Shown piece by piece: positions 1-8,251 of a stretch of 64,000 nt of DNA. The position numbers and the translations under genes were made by a program. Location: NCBI RefSeq assembly GCF_018918185.1, contig NZ_JAHLPZ010000003.1:1-64000 (forward strand), read 5' to 3'. Origin of the DNA: Eubacterium sp. MSJ-21 (GTDB taxonomy: Bacteria > Bacillota > Clostridia > Lachnospirales > Lachnospiraceae). Numbering within the stretch: position 1 is the first letter of the stretch; the number at the start of each line of letters is the position of its first letter. The notes below the pieces were generated by a model, which was given only the letters and a program-made list of their open reading frames with translations, made no database searches and was not told where the DNA came from.

Positions 1-29
1 AACCGCAGATAGTAATCACATCGAATCAT
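1..29 (-). CDS. 5' end of a gene cut by the left edge
   Basis: A minus-strand ATG at 27-29 opens a frame that stays open to the edge (reads MIRCDYYLR). A strong Shine-Dalgarno-like AAGGAGG lies at 43-49, but about 13 bases from this ATG, which is long. Another ATG nearer the ribosome site is followed at once by TGA. Too little is present to name the product. Bases 50-328 are AT-rich and hold no gene I can support. Confidence 0.4.
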
Positions 30-328
30 ATCACATAAAATACCTCCTTCTGCAAAAGTTATTGCAACAGATTTCTCTATTTCATAACTTTTTTGTTGCG
101 TTAAGTTTTTCAATTAAAGCTAGCTTTATCCTCTTTTTGAGTATAATACACTATCAACTGTACATAAAAACGGACTTGTAATCACTTTTTGGATTTTATT
201 AAAGAAAATTTCAGATTTTTATAAAATCTCCCCAATAATAATCCCCCATCAACATAAAATAATTTTACTACAAATATTTACAAGAAACAACAAAAATATC
301 CATAGAACACAATAAGTTTATAAATACA

Positions 329-365
329 ATGCCGCCGCATATCCATAACAGATACGCGGCGGCAT
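329..365 (-). terminator. GC-rich hairpin after acyP
   Basis: A perfect 10-bp stem, ATGCCGCCGC (329-338) with GCGGCGGCAT (356-365), lies about 30 bases beyond the acylphosphatase stop. On the minus strand it is followed by TTGTATTTAT, a poor uridine tract, so it is a plausible but not ideal intrinsic terminator. Confidence 0.55.
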
Positions 366-396
366 GCGTGTTGTTGAAATTATCTTTGAATGCGGA

Positions 397-672
397 TTAA
401 TCAATCCCAAACTTCCGTTCCTCTTCCACCACATCCAATTTCTTAACATCCATCCCTGTGATCTGGACAAATCGGCGTCCGGCGAGGAATGCGACCAGCT
501 CGTCGATGGCTGCTTGTGATCCCTGCACTTCCATCTCGACATCCCCGTTATAGAGATTCTTTACCCAACCAGTAAGCCGGAGCTGGTTGGCTTTGTGTTC
601 GGAATAATACCGGAAGCCGACACCCTGCACGCTTCCGTGAAATATGATATGTTTTCTGACGATATCTGCCAT
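397..672 (-). CDS. acyP: Acylphosphatase
   Basis: Small cytosolic hydrolase (91 aa) that cleaves carboxyl-phosphate bonds of acyl phosphates. The family signature GSVQGVGFRYY, with the catalytic arginine, is near the N terminus, followed by the G-W-V-K-N-L-Y-N-G-D-V strand pattern carrying the catalytic asparagine. Length is typical. An upstream ATG at 684 gives four more residues, but ATG at 672 is preceded by GGAGAACAAC, a well placed ribosome site that itself overlaps the upstream ATG, so 672 is preferred. It appears to be a single-gene transcript between its own promoter (846-874) and a downstream hairpin. Confidence 0.93.
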   Translation of the reverse strand: MADIVRKHIIFHGSVQGVGFRYYSEHKANQLRLTGWVKNLYNGDVEMEVQGSQAAIDELVAFLAGRRFVQITGMDVKKLDVVEEERKFGID

Positions 673-845
673 GTTGTTCTCCATTTATATGTGTTTTTCT
701 TGCTTGCTTTTACTCTGGAAACACACGATATGTGTTTTTCACCTATTTTTTCTCCCCAAAACACACTTTCAATCTGGAATGTATCAATTAATTTCCTATG
801 GGTGGTTTCCTGCTTGCTTTTCTCTTCATAACTAATAGCAATTTA

Positions 846-874
846 ATTATAAGACATTTTCCTTGCTGGTGCAA
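846..874 (-). promoter_or_regulatory. Sigma-A promoter for acyP
   Basis: Minus strand: -35 TTGCAC (869-874), 17-base spacer, -10 TATAAT (846-851). It lies between the terminator of the DXS-like gene and acyP, leaving a leader of roughly 165 bases. Confidence 0.6.
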
Positions 875-880
875 TGAAAT

Positions 881-927
881 AAAAAGAGATAATCATTCCT
901 ATAGAAATTAGAAATAATTATCTCTTT
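881..927 (-). terminator. Intrinsic terminator after the DXS-like gene
   Basis: An 11-bp stem, AAAGAGATAAT (883-893) with ATTATCTCTTT (917-927), is followed on the minus strand by TTTTTATTTC. It lies about 105 bases beyond the stop at 1032. Confidence 0.75.
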
Positions 928-1031
928 CAGCATGTATTACTAGTTATAATAGAAAATGTTGTTCATATGTATATATCTTTACATTTCTTTATATCATACA
1001 TTATATTATCCATAATCTGATCCACAGATAA

Positions 1032-2786
1032 TTACAGACACTTCTTCACATCATCCACAATCTGTTCCACAGTCAGATGATTGTCCTTTAATACATCATT
1101 TACATCGTAACGGTCGAGGAATTCCTTCTTGATACCGAAGTTCAATACCTTCATATCAGAAGCTCCGTAGAACCGGGCAATCTTCTCGCCGAAACCACCG
1201 TCTAATATACCGTCTTCGAGCGTGATAACCACCTCGTGATTTGCCTTTAAGTCTTCGAGCATAGCCTCATCAAGACCGGTAATGTAATACGGATTGATAA
1301 TCGTTGCTTCGATGCCGGTTGCTTCTTTCAGTGCTTTGGCTGCATCCTCGCCGAGTCCGTAGAACGAACCAAGCCCGATGATAGCGACCTTGCTGCCCTG
1401 TTTCGTGATCTCGTACTTGTTCAGCTTTGAGAAGTCCTTTGTGACAGCCTTACCGTCAGAGACAAATGCGCCACCTGGTACGCGGATGGCAACCGGATGC
1501 TCTGTCTGGGCGATACTCCAGTCTAACATGGCAAGGTACTCTTCCTTTGTCGTTGGTGCGAGGTAGACAAGTTCTGGGATATTTGCCATCATAGGGATAT
1601 CATAGATGCCAAGGTGTGTGACGTCGTTCATACCATAAATGGATGCTGAAAATGTCAGGATCGTTGCCGGATTGCCGTTTACACACAGATCCTGTGCCAG
1701 CTGGTCATAGGTTCTCTGGATAAATGTGCTGTATACGCCGTAGACCGGTTTGCCACCGCTTTTCGCAATACCGGAGGCGAGTGCCACCGCTGTTTCCTCG
1801 GCGATTCCGACATCCACGAATTGTCTGCCTGCTTCTTTACGTTTGTCTTCTGTGAAGCCCATAACGGTTGGTGTAGCGGATGTGATCGTCACAACGCTTG
1901 GATCCTCTTTCATTTTCTTCATCAGGTAGTCACACGTAACGCTGGAATAATCCTCACCACCGAAATCTGCGATTACCTCGCCGGTCTCGATATCGAACGG
2001 CAGATGCCAGTGCCACTCTTCCTTGTGTGTTTCGGCGAGCTTGTAGCCTTTTCCTTTCAAGGTACGAATGTGTACCACAACCGGTTTTACGCTGTCCTTG
2101 ACGCTCTCAAACGCTTTGATTAACGCCGGAATATCATTCCCCTCATGAACATACACATAGTCAAGTCCCATCGCCTTAAAAAGGTTACATTCTGCCTGTC
2201 CGTTTGTCTCACGCAGGAGCTTTAAGTTCTGGTAGAGACCACCGTGATTTTCTGCGATCGACATATCGTTATCGTTCACGACGATGATCAGGTTGCTCTG
2301 CAGTTCGGACGCAAAATCCAGTCCTTCTAATGCTTCACCGCCGCTCAAGGAGCCATCACCGATGATTGCAATCACATTTCCGCTCTCACCCCGCACATCA
2401 CGTCCCTTTGCAAGACCACATGCTAAGCTGATAGAGGTAGATGTATGACCAATCACAAAATGGTCATGGACACTTTCCTCCGGGTTGCTGTAGCCGGATA
2501 CATCGTCGTAGTGGTCTTCGTAAATATACGCATCCTTTCTGCCAGTAAGCATCTTGTGTGGGTAGGTCTGATGAGATACGTCAAACACGAATTTATCCTT
2601 CGGAGATTCAAATACATAGTGCAAAGCAATCGTTGCTTCTACCATACCGAAGTTTGGACCGAAATGTCCGCCGTGGATGCTGGCACGTTTTAAGAGCGCC
2701 TGACGCATCTCAGCAGCTAAGCTTGTAAGTTCGTTGTTTGAAAGCTTCTTCACATCCTCTGGACCGTTGATTTTCTCAATGTACAT
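1032..2786 (-). CDS. Divergent short DXS-like thiamine-diphosphate enzyme
   Basis: 584 aa, against roughly 620-640 for canonical 1-deoxy-D-xylulose-5-phosphate synthase, which joins pyruvate and glyceraldehyde 3-phosphate at the head of the MEP isoprenoid pathway. Order of domains fits DXS: ThDP-binding half with GDG (143-145) and NDN (171-173), then the pyrimidine-binding half with GIAEE and its catalytic glutamate, then a transketolase C-terminal domain. The THxG motif is kept. The DRAG loop, which carries a substrate-contacting arginine in canonical DXS, reads FSAS here, and the RYPRG motif reads RVPGG. The fold is clear; the substrate may differ. A strong AGGAGG site precedes the ATG. It is a single gene behind a MerR-type promoter, not linked to isoprenoid genes. 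Confidence 0.8.
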   Translation of the reverse strand: MYIEKINGPEDVKKLSNNELTSLAAEMRQALLKRASIHGGHFGPNFGMVEATIALHYVFESPKDKFVFDVSHQTYPHKMLTGRKDAYIYEDHYDDVSGYSNPEESVHDHFVIGHTSTSISLACGLAKGRDVRGESGNVIAIIGDGSLSGGEALEGLDFASELQSNLIIVVNDNDMSIAENHGGLYQNLKLLRETNGQAECNLFKAMGLDYVYVHEGNDIPALIKAFESVKDSVKPVVVHIRTLKGKGYKLAETHKEEWHWHLPFDIETGEVIADFGGEDYSSVTCDYLMKKMKEDPSVVTITSATPTVMGFTEDKRKEAGRQFVDVGIAEETAVALASGIAKSGGKPVYGVYSTFIQRTYDQLAQDLCVNGNPATILTFSASIYGMNDVTHLGIYDIPMMANIPELVYLAPTTKEEYLAMLDWSIAQTEHPVAIRVPGGAFVSDGKAVTKDFSKLNKYEITKQGSKVAIIGLGSFYGLGEDAAKALKEATGIEATIINPYYITGLDEAMLEDLKANHEVVITLEDGILDGGFGEKIARFYGASDMKVLNFGIKKEFLDRYDVNDVLKDNHLTVEQIVDDVKKCL

Positions 2787-2825
2787 AACGTTTGTTCCTC
2801 CTAAAATTTTTTATTATTTATCGCA

Positions 2826-2858
2826 TAAAAAAGGATGAATACTATCGTTATTCATCCT
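2826..2858 (-). terminator. Perfect hairpin plus U-tract at the start of the DXS-like transcript
   Basis: AGGATGAATA (2832-2841) and TATTCATCCT (2849-2858) form a perfect 10-bp stem with a 7-base loop; on the minus strand it runs straight into TTTTTT. It could terminate the rluD operon. It also starts at the predicted +1 of the MerR-type promoter (2864-2894), so it could act as an early terminator or 5' stabilising hairpin of the DXS-like mRNA. Confidence 0.75.
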
Positions 2859-2863
2859 AATTC

Positions 2864-2894
2864 ACTATACAACCTAAACTTAACTTTAGGTCAA
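2864..2894 (-). promoter_or_regulatory. MerR-family promoter with 19-bp spacer and operator dyad
   Basis: Minus strand: -35 TTGACC (2889-2894) and -10 TATAGT (2864-2869) are 19 bases apart, the over-long spacing that MerR activators correct by twisting DNA. The spacer holds a perfect dyad ACCTAAA (2872-2878) - N6 - TTTAGGT (2885-2891), whose centre TTAA is also symmetric. The layout resembles NmlR/AdhR or SoxR operators. No merR gene is in the window, so the regulator and signal are unknown. Confidence 0.8.
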
Positions 2895-2983
2895 GTAAAT
2901 TTTTATATAAATTATAAATTGTTACCGGATGATTGCATTCATAAGAATCCCTTCTTATATCCTATGAGCGTCAAAAAGTCCGT

Positions 2984-3901
2984 TTATCGAAGCCGCTTCA
3001 AAATCCCCTGGAAATAATCCGGAAGCTCTGCATGCCATTCCATGTATTCTCCGGTGATTGGGTGGTCGAATCCGAGTACCCCCGCGTGTAATACCTGCCC
3101 TTGGGTGGCAAAAGGCTTCTGCTTTGGTCCATACACCTCATCTCCAAGCAATGGATGATTGATGCTTGCCATATGGACACGAATCTGGTGTGTTCGTCCG
3201 GTTTCAAGCTCACATTCCACAAGTGAAAAGTTCTGCTTTAAGTGTTCAATCACACGGTAATGTGTGACAGCATGTCTGCCGTTTGGATCGATGGCCATCT
3301 TCTTTCGGTCGGTTTTGTGTCTTGCAATCGGTTTGTCAATCGTTCCCTCGTCTGTGGCAAACTGATTATAGACAATCGCTGTGTAGACACGGTGAATATC
3401 GTGCACCTTGAATTTTTCAGATAGTATACGGTGTGCCTGGTCGCTTTTGCAGGCAACCAGAAGACCTGTCGTATCCATATCAATCCGATGGACGATTCCC
3501 GGGCGTAATACCCCGTTGATCGAAGATAAGGAATCCTTGCAATGATACATCAGGGCATTAACGAGCGTTCCGCTTGTATGTCCCGGTGCCGGATGTACGA
3601 CCATGCCCTTCGGTTTGTTGACGACGATGATGTCATCGTCCTCGTAGACGATATCGAGTGGGATATCCTCCGGCTCAATATCTAATTCTTCTGCGTCCGG
3701 GATCTCAACTGCAATCGCATCGCCAGCCCGGAGCTTGTAATTGGATTTGACGGATCTGCCATTTACGGTTATGAAATTGTCATCTAACAGCTTCTGGATA
3801 TACGAACGCGACTGGTCAGGTATCTGTTCGGTCAGATATTTGTCCAGCCGCGTACCGATGTCTGCGGAAGCTGTATCAATTATGAATTCATAGGTTTCCA
3901 T
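2984..3901 (-). CDS. rluD: RluD-type 23S rRNA pseudouridine synthase
   Basis: 305 aa. An N-terminal S4 RNA-binding domain (about residues 15-75) precedes the RluA-family catalytic domain with the HRIDMDTTG motif carrying the catalytic aspartate and the later HQIRVH motif. It should isomerise uridines in 23S rRNA; the exact sites cannot be read from sequence. It is the last gene of the radC-to-rluD run, 11 bases after lspA, the common lspA-rluD pairing of Bacillota. Confidence 0.9.
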   Translation of the reverse strand: METYEFIIDTASADIGTRLDKYLTEQIPDQSRSYIQKLLDDNFITVNGRSVKSNYKLRAGDAIAVEIPDAEELDIEPEDIPLDIVYEDDDIIVVNKPKGMVVHPAPGHTSGTLVNALMYHCKDSLSSINGVLRPGIVHRIDMDTTGLLVACKSDQAHRILSEKFKVHDIHRVYTAIVYNQFATDEGTIDKPIARHKTDRKKMAIDPNGRHAVTHYRVIEHLKQNFSLVECELETGRTHQIRVHMASINHPLLGDEVYGPKQKPFATQGQVLHAGVLGFDHPITGEYMEWHAELPDYFQGILKRLR

Positions 3902-3912
3902 ATTGTAATATC

Positions 3913-4515
3913 TTAGTCTTTGTACGTTTTTGATTCTTCAGAATTGAAGTCTGCTTCTATTGCGGTATCATTTCCGGTTTCCTGTTTCTGACTCATTGTT
4001 TTCCGTTCTGATTTTGAGAATAATGCATCAATCTCATGGTCATGATAGTAAAATGCACACAGTAAAATCAACACGATCATGCTGACTGTCACATAGATAT
4101 CCGCAACATTAAAAATCGGAAAATTGATCAAACGGAAATCAAAGAAATCCACCACATAACGTAAGGAAATGCGGTCAATCATATTTCCAATCGCACCGGA
4201 TACAAGAAATACAAGGCAGACACGAATCGGTGTGAAGCGCTTGTTCTGTGGAATCTTTGCATAGAAGCATGCGCAGACAAGCAATACAAGAACGGTCAGA
4301 ATCAGAAATATTGTTCTGCCGTTTTTGAACATCCCCCATGCGATACCGGTATTCTGAATGTATGTCAAATGAAATACATTTTTGATCAGCGGGTGCGATT
4401 CATATAATGCAAAGGAGGTGCGCACGATGAATTTCGTGATCTGGTCGAGTGCAACAAGTAAGCCGATACAAAGGATCGGTATAATATAGATTTTAATTTT
4501 ATGTTTAGTATTCAT
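3913..4515 (-). CDS. lspA: Lipoprotein signal peptidase (signal peptidase II)
   Basis: Integral membrane aspartyl protease that removes signal peptides from diacylated prolipoproteins. Four hydrophobic segments and the family motifs GNMIDR, VVDFFDFR and FNVAD are present; the catalytic pair should be D123 and D139 counting from the chosen start. An upstream ATG at 4566 lies deep inside aroB; ATG 4515 has AGGAAAG eight bases upstream and gives a normal N terminus, so aroB and lspA overlap by 11 bases. About 45 charged C-terminal residues extend beyond the usual end and are likely cytoplasmic. 200 aa. Confidence 0.92.
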   Translation of the reverse strand: MNTKHKIKIYIIPILCIGLLVALDQITKFIVRTSFALYESHPLIKNVFHLTYIQNTGIAWGMFKNGRTIFLILTVLVLLVCACFYAKIPQNKRFTPIRVCLVFLVSGAIGNMIDRISLRYVVDFFDFRLINFPIFNVADIYVTVSMIVLILLCAFYYHDHEIDALFSKSERKTMSQKQETGNDTAIEADFNSEESKTYKD

Positions 4516-5608
4516 CCTGATATCTTTCCTGTAATTCTTTGAGTGCCAGAAGCATATCCTCTTCACTTACATCCATATCAATATAGGCGTGTCCGATAGT
4601 CTCTAACAATATAAATTTGATTTTGCCACCAACAGCTTTTTTGTCGTTTTTCGTATAGGATACGATTGTATCAAAATCTGCATCGGCTGGCAATTTTGGC
4701 ACATGGTATGGTTTCATGCTGTGTAGGATATCCCGTAGCTCTGCCTGTGTAATATTCCCCTTTTTGTAGGAAATGATACTGGCAAGTGCACATCCGATCA
4801 GTACGCATTCGCCATGCAGAAATTCAAAATTCATATATTTTTCGATGGCATGTCCCAGGGTGTGTCCAAAATTTAACAGCGCACGTTCCCCCTTCTCAGT
4901 CGGATCATTTTCAACAACATTTTTCTTTACGACGTTGCTTTCATAGATCATTTCTCCGATGGTAGGAAGGTCAAGCGATGCAATCTGCGCTTCATTTTCC
5001 TTCAGCCATGTAAAATAATTGGCATTCTTGATCAGGCCATGCTTGATGATTTCTCCCATACCTGAACAAAACTGGCGGTTCGATAATGTCTTTAACACAG
5101 ACAGGTTCATATACACCAGTTTTGGCATATGAAAGGCACCAACCATGTTCTTGTAGGAATCGAAATCTACACCGGTTTTTCCTCCGATGCTGGAATCCAC
5201 CTGTGACAACAGGCTGGTTGGAATCTGGATAAAGTCGATACCACGCAGATAGGTGGCTGCCGCATATCCGGTCAAATCGCCGACTACACCGCCACCGAGG
5301 GCAATCAGTACATCGTTCCGATCAAATTTCTCATTGATCAGATGGGTGTACAGATTTCTTACTACATTTAAGTTTTTACTTGCCTCTCCTTCCGGAAAGA
5401 CAAAGGATGTTGTATATGTGCAGGCATCTTTGATAGAAAGCAATATAGCATCCAGATATAAGGATGCTACATGACTTTCGGATACCACACAGATCTTACA
5501 GTTACTGTAGCCAAGTTCCCTTACCATATGAGGAAGCGCATCAAAGCTTTCTTCGTATACAATGTCATAGATTGGCTTATCATCAAGATGGACAGTTAAA
5601 TTCTTCAT
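4505..5608 (-). CDS. aroB: 3-dehydroquinate synthase
   Basis: 367 aa. Converts DAHP to 3-dehydroquinate, the second step of the shikimate pathway, using NAD and a metal. The NAD-binding GGGVVGD loop and metal-ligand motifs GEIIKHG, GHTLGHAIE and FLHGECV are all present. Length is normal. It sits inside a division and wall operon between divIVA and lspA without other aro genes, so the link may simply be shared housekeeping expression. Confidence 0.95.
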   Translation of the reverse strand: MKNLTVHLDDKPIYDIVYEESFDALPHMVRELGYSNCKICVVSESHVASLYLDAILLSIKDACTYTTSFVFPEGEASKNLNVVRNLYTHLINEKFDRNDVLIALGGGVVGDLTGYAAATYLRGIDFIQIPTSLLSQVDSSIGGKTGVDFDSYKNMVGAFHMPKLVYMNLSVLKTLSNRQFCSGMGEIIKHGLIKNANYFTWLKENEAQIASLDLPTIGEMIYESNVVKKNVVENDPTEKGERALLNFGHTLGHAIEKYMNFEFLHGECVLIGCALASIISYKKGNITQAELRDILHSMKPYHVPKLPADADFDTIVSYTKNDKKAVGGKIKFILLETIGHAYIDMDVSEEDMLLALKELQERYQDEY

Positions 5609-5644
5609 GGTAACTCTTCTTTCTGTAGGTATATAAATATTCGA

Positions 5645-6862
5645 TTAAATAAATTCAAAACCATCATCATCGGTTTCGGTATCTTCATCTTCACCTTCTC
5701 CGATCAATGCAGGTCCGGTGTTCTTTTTTGATTCTACTTCGCCTTCGATACTTTCTGCATGTTCTTCTGAATCCACATCATCGTTGGACTCTGATGAATG
5801 AGAAATCGTAGGAATCTCATCAATATCTGTCTCTTTTGGAGCAGGATCCGGTTTTACTTCCGGTTCTGGCTTTCTCTCTGGTGTGGAAGCAGGTTCCGGT
5901 GTTGGCTCTGGCTTTGCTTCTGGTTCAGGAGTGCGTTCTGGCTCTGGACGTGCTTCACGCTTTGGCTCCGGTGCAGGTTTTGATTTTGTGTCCGGCTTTG
6001 GTGCTTTGGCAGCCTGAGCAGCGGCTTCCTTTGCTTTCTGAACAGCAGCGGCAGCCTCAGAGCTTCCTACGGTTGCGCGTTTCATTTTCTTTCGCTCTTC
6101 CGCAGAATTTGCAACCTTCAAAGATGATTTTTTCTCTTCTGAACCTTTTTCCTTTGCATCAAATGGATTATAATCCTTCTGATCCTTTGGCTTAAACGGA
6201 TCAACAAAATTCTGTCCTGCACTTAATGATTGTGTATAGACAGCACTTGTGCTGGTTGTATCACCACTGCCAAATGCACCATTAAAGTTACCCAATGTAG
6301 ATTCATCCCGCAACTGAGGATCTCCGGTGTAAGCACCAAACCCGTCACTTGCAGAGGCAGAAGCCTGTTTTTCCTCGCCACCCATAAGTGTCCATGCACG
6401 ATCATCAATCATAGAGGATGGATCAAAATCCTGCTCGCCCAAAAACTCAAATTGTTTTTTGAGTAAGGAACAGAAATTAGATTTATAAGCGGTGTATTTA
6501 GCTTCTAATAATGCAATCTCATCTTCCAGACGATCCAAACGTATTTCTGCATCAGATACAATGTTTTTTGCCTGAATTTTGGCATCTCGAATAATCTCCT
6601 TTGCTTCTTTTGTTGCATTAGAGATTGTCTCTACGGTATCTTTTTCAGCACGCTTCAAGCTCTTTTCAAGATGTGATTCTTTGGAACGATAATTCTGTAA
6701 TGTATCGTTTAATATGGAGACCTTCTCTTTTAACTCCGCATTTGAACGATACAAGGATTCATAGCTTTCTGAAACACTGTCAAAAAATGTGTTTACATCT
6801 TTCTTGTCGTAACCCAATCCGACATGGAATTTCTTCTGTTGAATATCAACTGGTGTAAGCAA
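5645..6862 (-). CDS. divIVA: DivIVA-domain protein with Pro-Glu repeat region
   Basis: 405 aa. Residues 1-60 form a DivIVA membrane-curvature domain (MLTPVDIQQKKF..GYDKKDVNTFF); residues about 25-135 are a long coiled coil. The rest is low complexity: an Ala/Lys stretch, then a Pro-Glu-rich array of PEP-type repeats (5836-6000) and a very acidic tail ending GFEFI. DivIVA proteins mark poles and septa and recruit wall or Min factors. It lies 21 bases after sepF, the conserved division order. A second, smaller DivIVA (55605-56180) ends with nearly the same tail. The repeat region probably varies in length between strains. Confidence 0.9.
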   Translation of the reverse strand: MLTPVDIQQKKFHVGLGYDKKDVNTFFDSVSESYESLYRSNAELKEKVSILNDTLQNYRSKESHLEKSLKRAEKDTVETISNATKEAKEIIRDAKIQAKNIVSDAEIRLDRLEDEIALLEAKYTAYKSNFCSLLKKQFEFLGEQDFDPSSMIDDRAWTLMGGEEKQASASASDGFGAYTGDPQLRDESTLGNFNGAFGSGDTTSTSAVYTQSLSAGQNFVDPFKPKDQKDYNPFDAKEKGSEEKKSSLKVANSAEERKKMKRATVGSSEAAAAVQKAKEAAAQAAKAPKPDTKSKPAPEPKREARPEPERTPEPEAKPEPTPEPASTPERKPEPEVKPDPAPKETDIDEIPTISHSSESNDDVDSEEHAESIEGEVESKKNTGPALIGEGEDEDTETDDDGFEFI

Positions 6863-6883
6863 CTTTTCAACCCCCCTATTCGT

Positions 6884-7513
6884 TTAGTATTGTACGTATG
6901 GTGTCAGGGCATCCTGACCAACCAGTTCCTCTCTCAAATCCCCGGATACTTCGATATCCTGTGGTGTTGCAATAAATATGTTGGAGGATACCACGTTCAA
7001 AGAGCCTCCCATTGCATAGCAGGCACCACCAACATAATCGATGATACGCTGTGCGACTGCGACATCCAATCCCTCAATATTTATTACAATTGTTTTGTTT
7101 GCACGCAGAAAATCAATGACAGACTGTGCTTCATCGGTTTCCTGAGGCTTAATAACAAATACTTCGCTTCGATTTCGGAAATCAGCACTCCGGCTGTATG
7201 ATTGTCTCTGCGAATCTTTGAAATCAACCAGTTTTCCGCTTGAAGAACTGCTGGCTGTACTACGATGGGAAGATGCGGATTGCTGCGTTGCTGCTTCATA
7301 TTTGGAAGTAGAGACAGAACGTCCGTTAGACTTTCCAAAAGATGATTTTGCCTTAGCTGTTCTGGATGGCTTTACATCTTCGTAATCATCATCGTCATCG
7401 TCGTCATAATCATCATCGTCAAACAGATCATCTTCAAATTCATCTTCATCATCATCTATATTTTTGACTTTGAAAAAATCAAGAAAACTCTTTTTACCTG
7501 CATCCTTTGCCAT
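6884..7513 (-). CDS. sepF: Cell division protein SepF
   Basis: 209 aa. SepF anchors FtsZ to the membrane and bundles it at the division site. An N-terminal amphipathic segment (KKSFLDFFKVKN) suits membrane binding. A strongly acidic Asp/Glu linker (residues about 18-46) and a Ser-rich stretch follow, and the conserved globular core occupies about residues 115-200 (VFVIKPQETDEAQSVIDFLR). The linker is longer and more acidic than in Bacillus SepF. It lies between yggS and divIVA as in many Bacillota. Confidence 0.93.
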   Translation of the reverse strand: MAKDAGKKSFLDFFKVKNIDDDEDEFEDDLFDDDDYDDDDDDDYEDVKPSRTAKAKSSFGKSNGRSVSTSKYEAATQQSASSHRSTASSSSSGKLVDFKDSQRQSYSRSADFRNRSEVFVIKPQETDEAQSVIDFLRANKTIVINIEGLDVAVAQRIIDYVGGACYAMGGSLNVVSSNIFIATPQDIEVSGDLREELVGQDALTPYVQY

Positions 7514-7530
7514 AACCTTATTCTCCTTAA

Positions 7531-8223
7531 TTAAATATTATAATTTCGCGCACCGAAAATGGCAGTTCCGACACGAATCATAGTCGCGCCCTCCTCGACG
7601 GCGATTTCATAATCATTGGTCATACCCATTGATAAAACGTTCATATCAATATTATCAATGCATTTGGATTTTATGTCAAGCGATAATTGGTGCATTTCAC
7701 GGAAATAACCGCGATTTTCTTCTGGATTTTCCACAAACGGAGCGATTGTCATCAGTCCTTTGACGCGAATATGTGGCATGTCCTTGATTGCATCAATCAG
7801 GGAGTAAACTTCATCCTCGCGGATACCAAATTTTGTTTCTTCCTGTGCGATATTTATTTCAAGAAGCACGTTTACAATAACGTCTTTTTTGGCGGCTTCC
7901 TTTTCAATTTCTTTTGCAAGATGTACAGAGTCCACACTGTGAATCATACATGCTTTATCAACAATGTATTTCACTTTATTTGTCTGAAGGTGACCGATTA
8001 AGTGCCAGTGAACCGGTTTGGATACATGCTCGTATTTGTCGACCATTTCCTGTACTTTATTTTCACCAAATTCCATGACTCCGTGTGATAACAGTTCCTC
8101 CACATCGGACAATGGTTTTGTTTTGCTGACGGCAATAATTGTAACATCCTGAAAATTACGTCCGGAACGCTCACATGCTTTTTTTACATTCTCTACTACT
8201 TGCTCATAATTCTCGTATAGCAT
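7531..8223 (-). CDS. yggS: YggS/PLPBP-family pyridoxal-phosphate homeostasis protein
   Basis: 230 aa single-domain TIM-barrel PLP-binding protein. The lysine in AVSKTKP (K34) should hold PLP; HLIGHLQTNK and LSMGMTNDYEIA are family signatures. These proteins buffer PLP and affect amino-acid and keto-acid metabolism rather than catalysing a known reaction. The neighbour sepF is a widely conserved partner in Gram-positive bacteria (ylmE-sepF order). Confidence 0.93.
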   Translation of the reverse strand: MLYENYEQVVENVKKACERSGRNFQDVTIIAVSKTKPLSDVEELLSHGVMEFGENKVQEMVDKYEHVSKPVHWHLIGHLQTNKVKYIVDKACMIHSVDSVHLAKEIEKEAAKKDVIVNVLLEINIAQEETKFGIREDEVYSLIDAIKDMPHIRVKGLMTIAPFVENPEENRGYFREMHQLSLDIKSKCIDNIDMNVLSMGMTNDYEIAVEEGATMIRVGTAIFGARNYNI

Positions 8224-8251
8224 TTGTAATCAAGACCTTTCTTAATGATTA

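Noticed and set aside
2941-2958. Hairpin ATAAGAA-TCCC-TTCTTAT as the rluD terminator
   Set aside because: No uridine tract follows on the minus strand, and the stem is AT-rich; the hairpin at 2826-2858 is the better candidate.
5836-6000. Possible CRISPR-like or tandem repeat array
   Set aside because: The periodicity comes from Pro-Glu codons inside the divIVA reading frame; there are no unique spacers.
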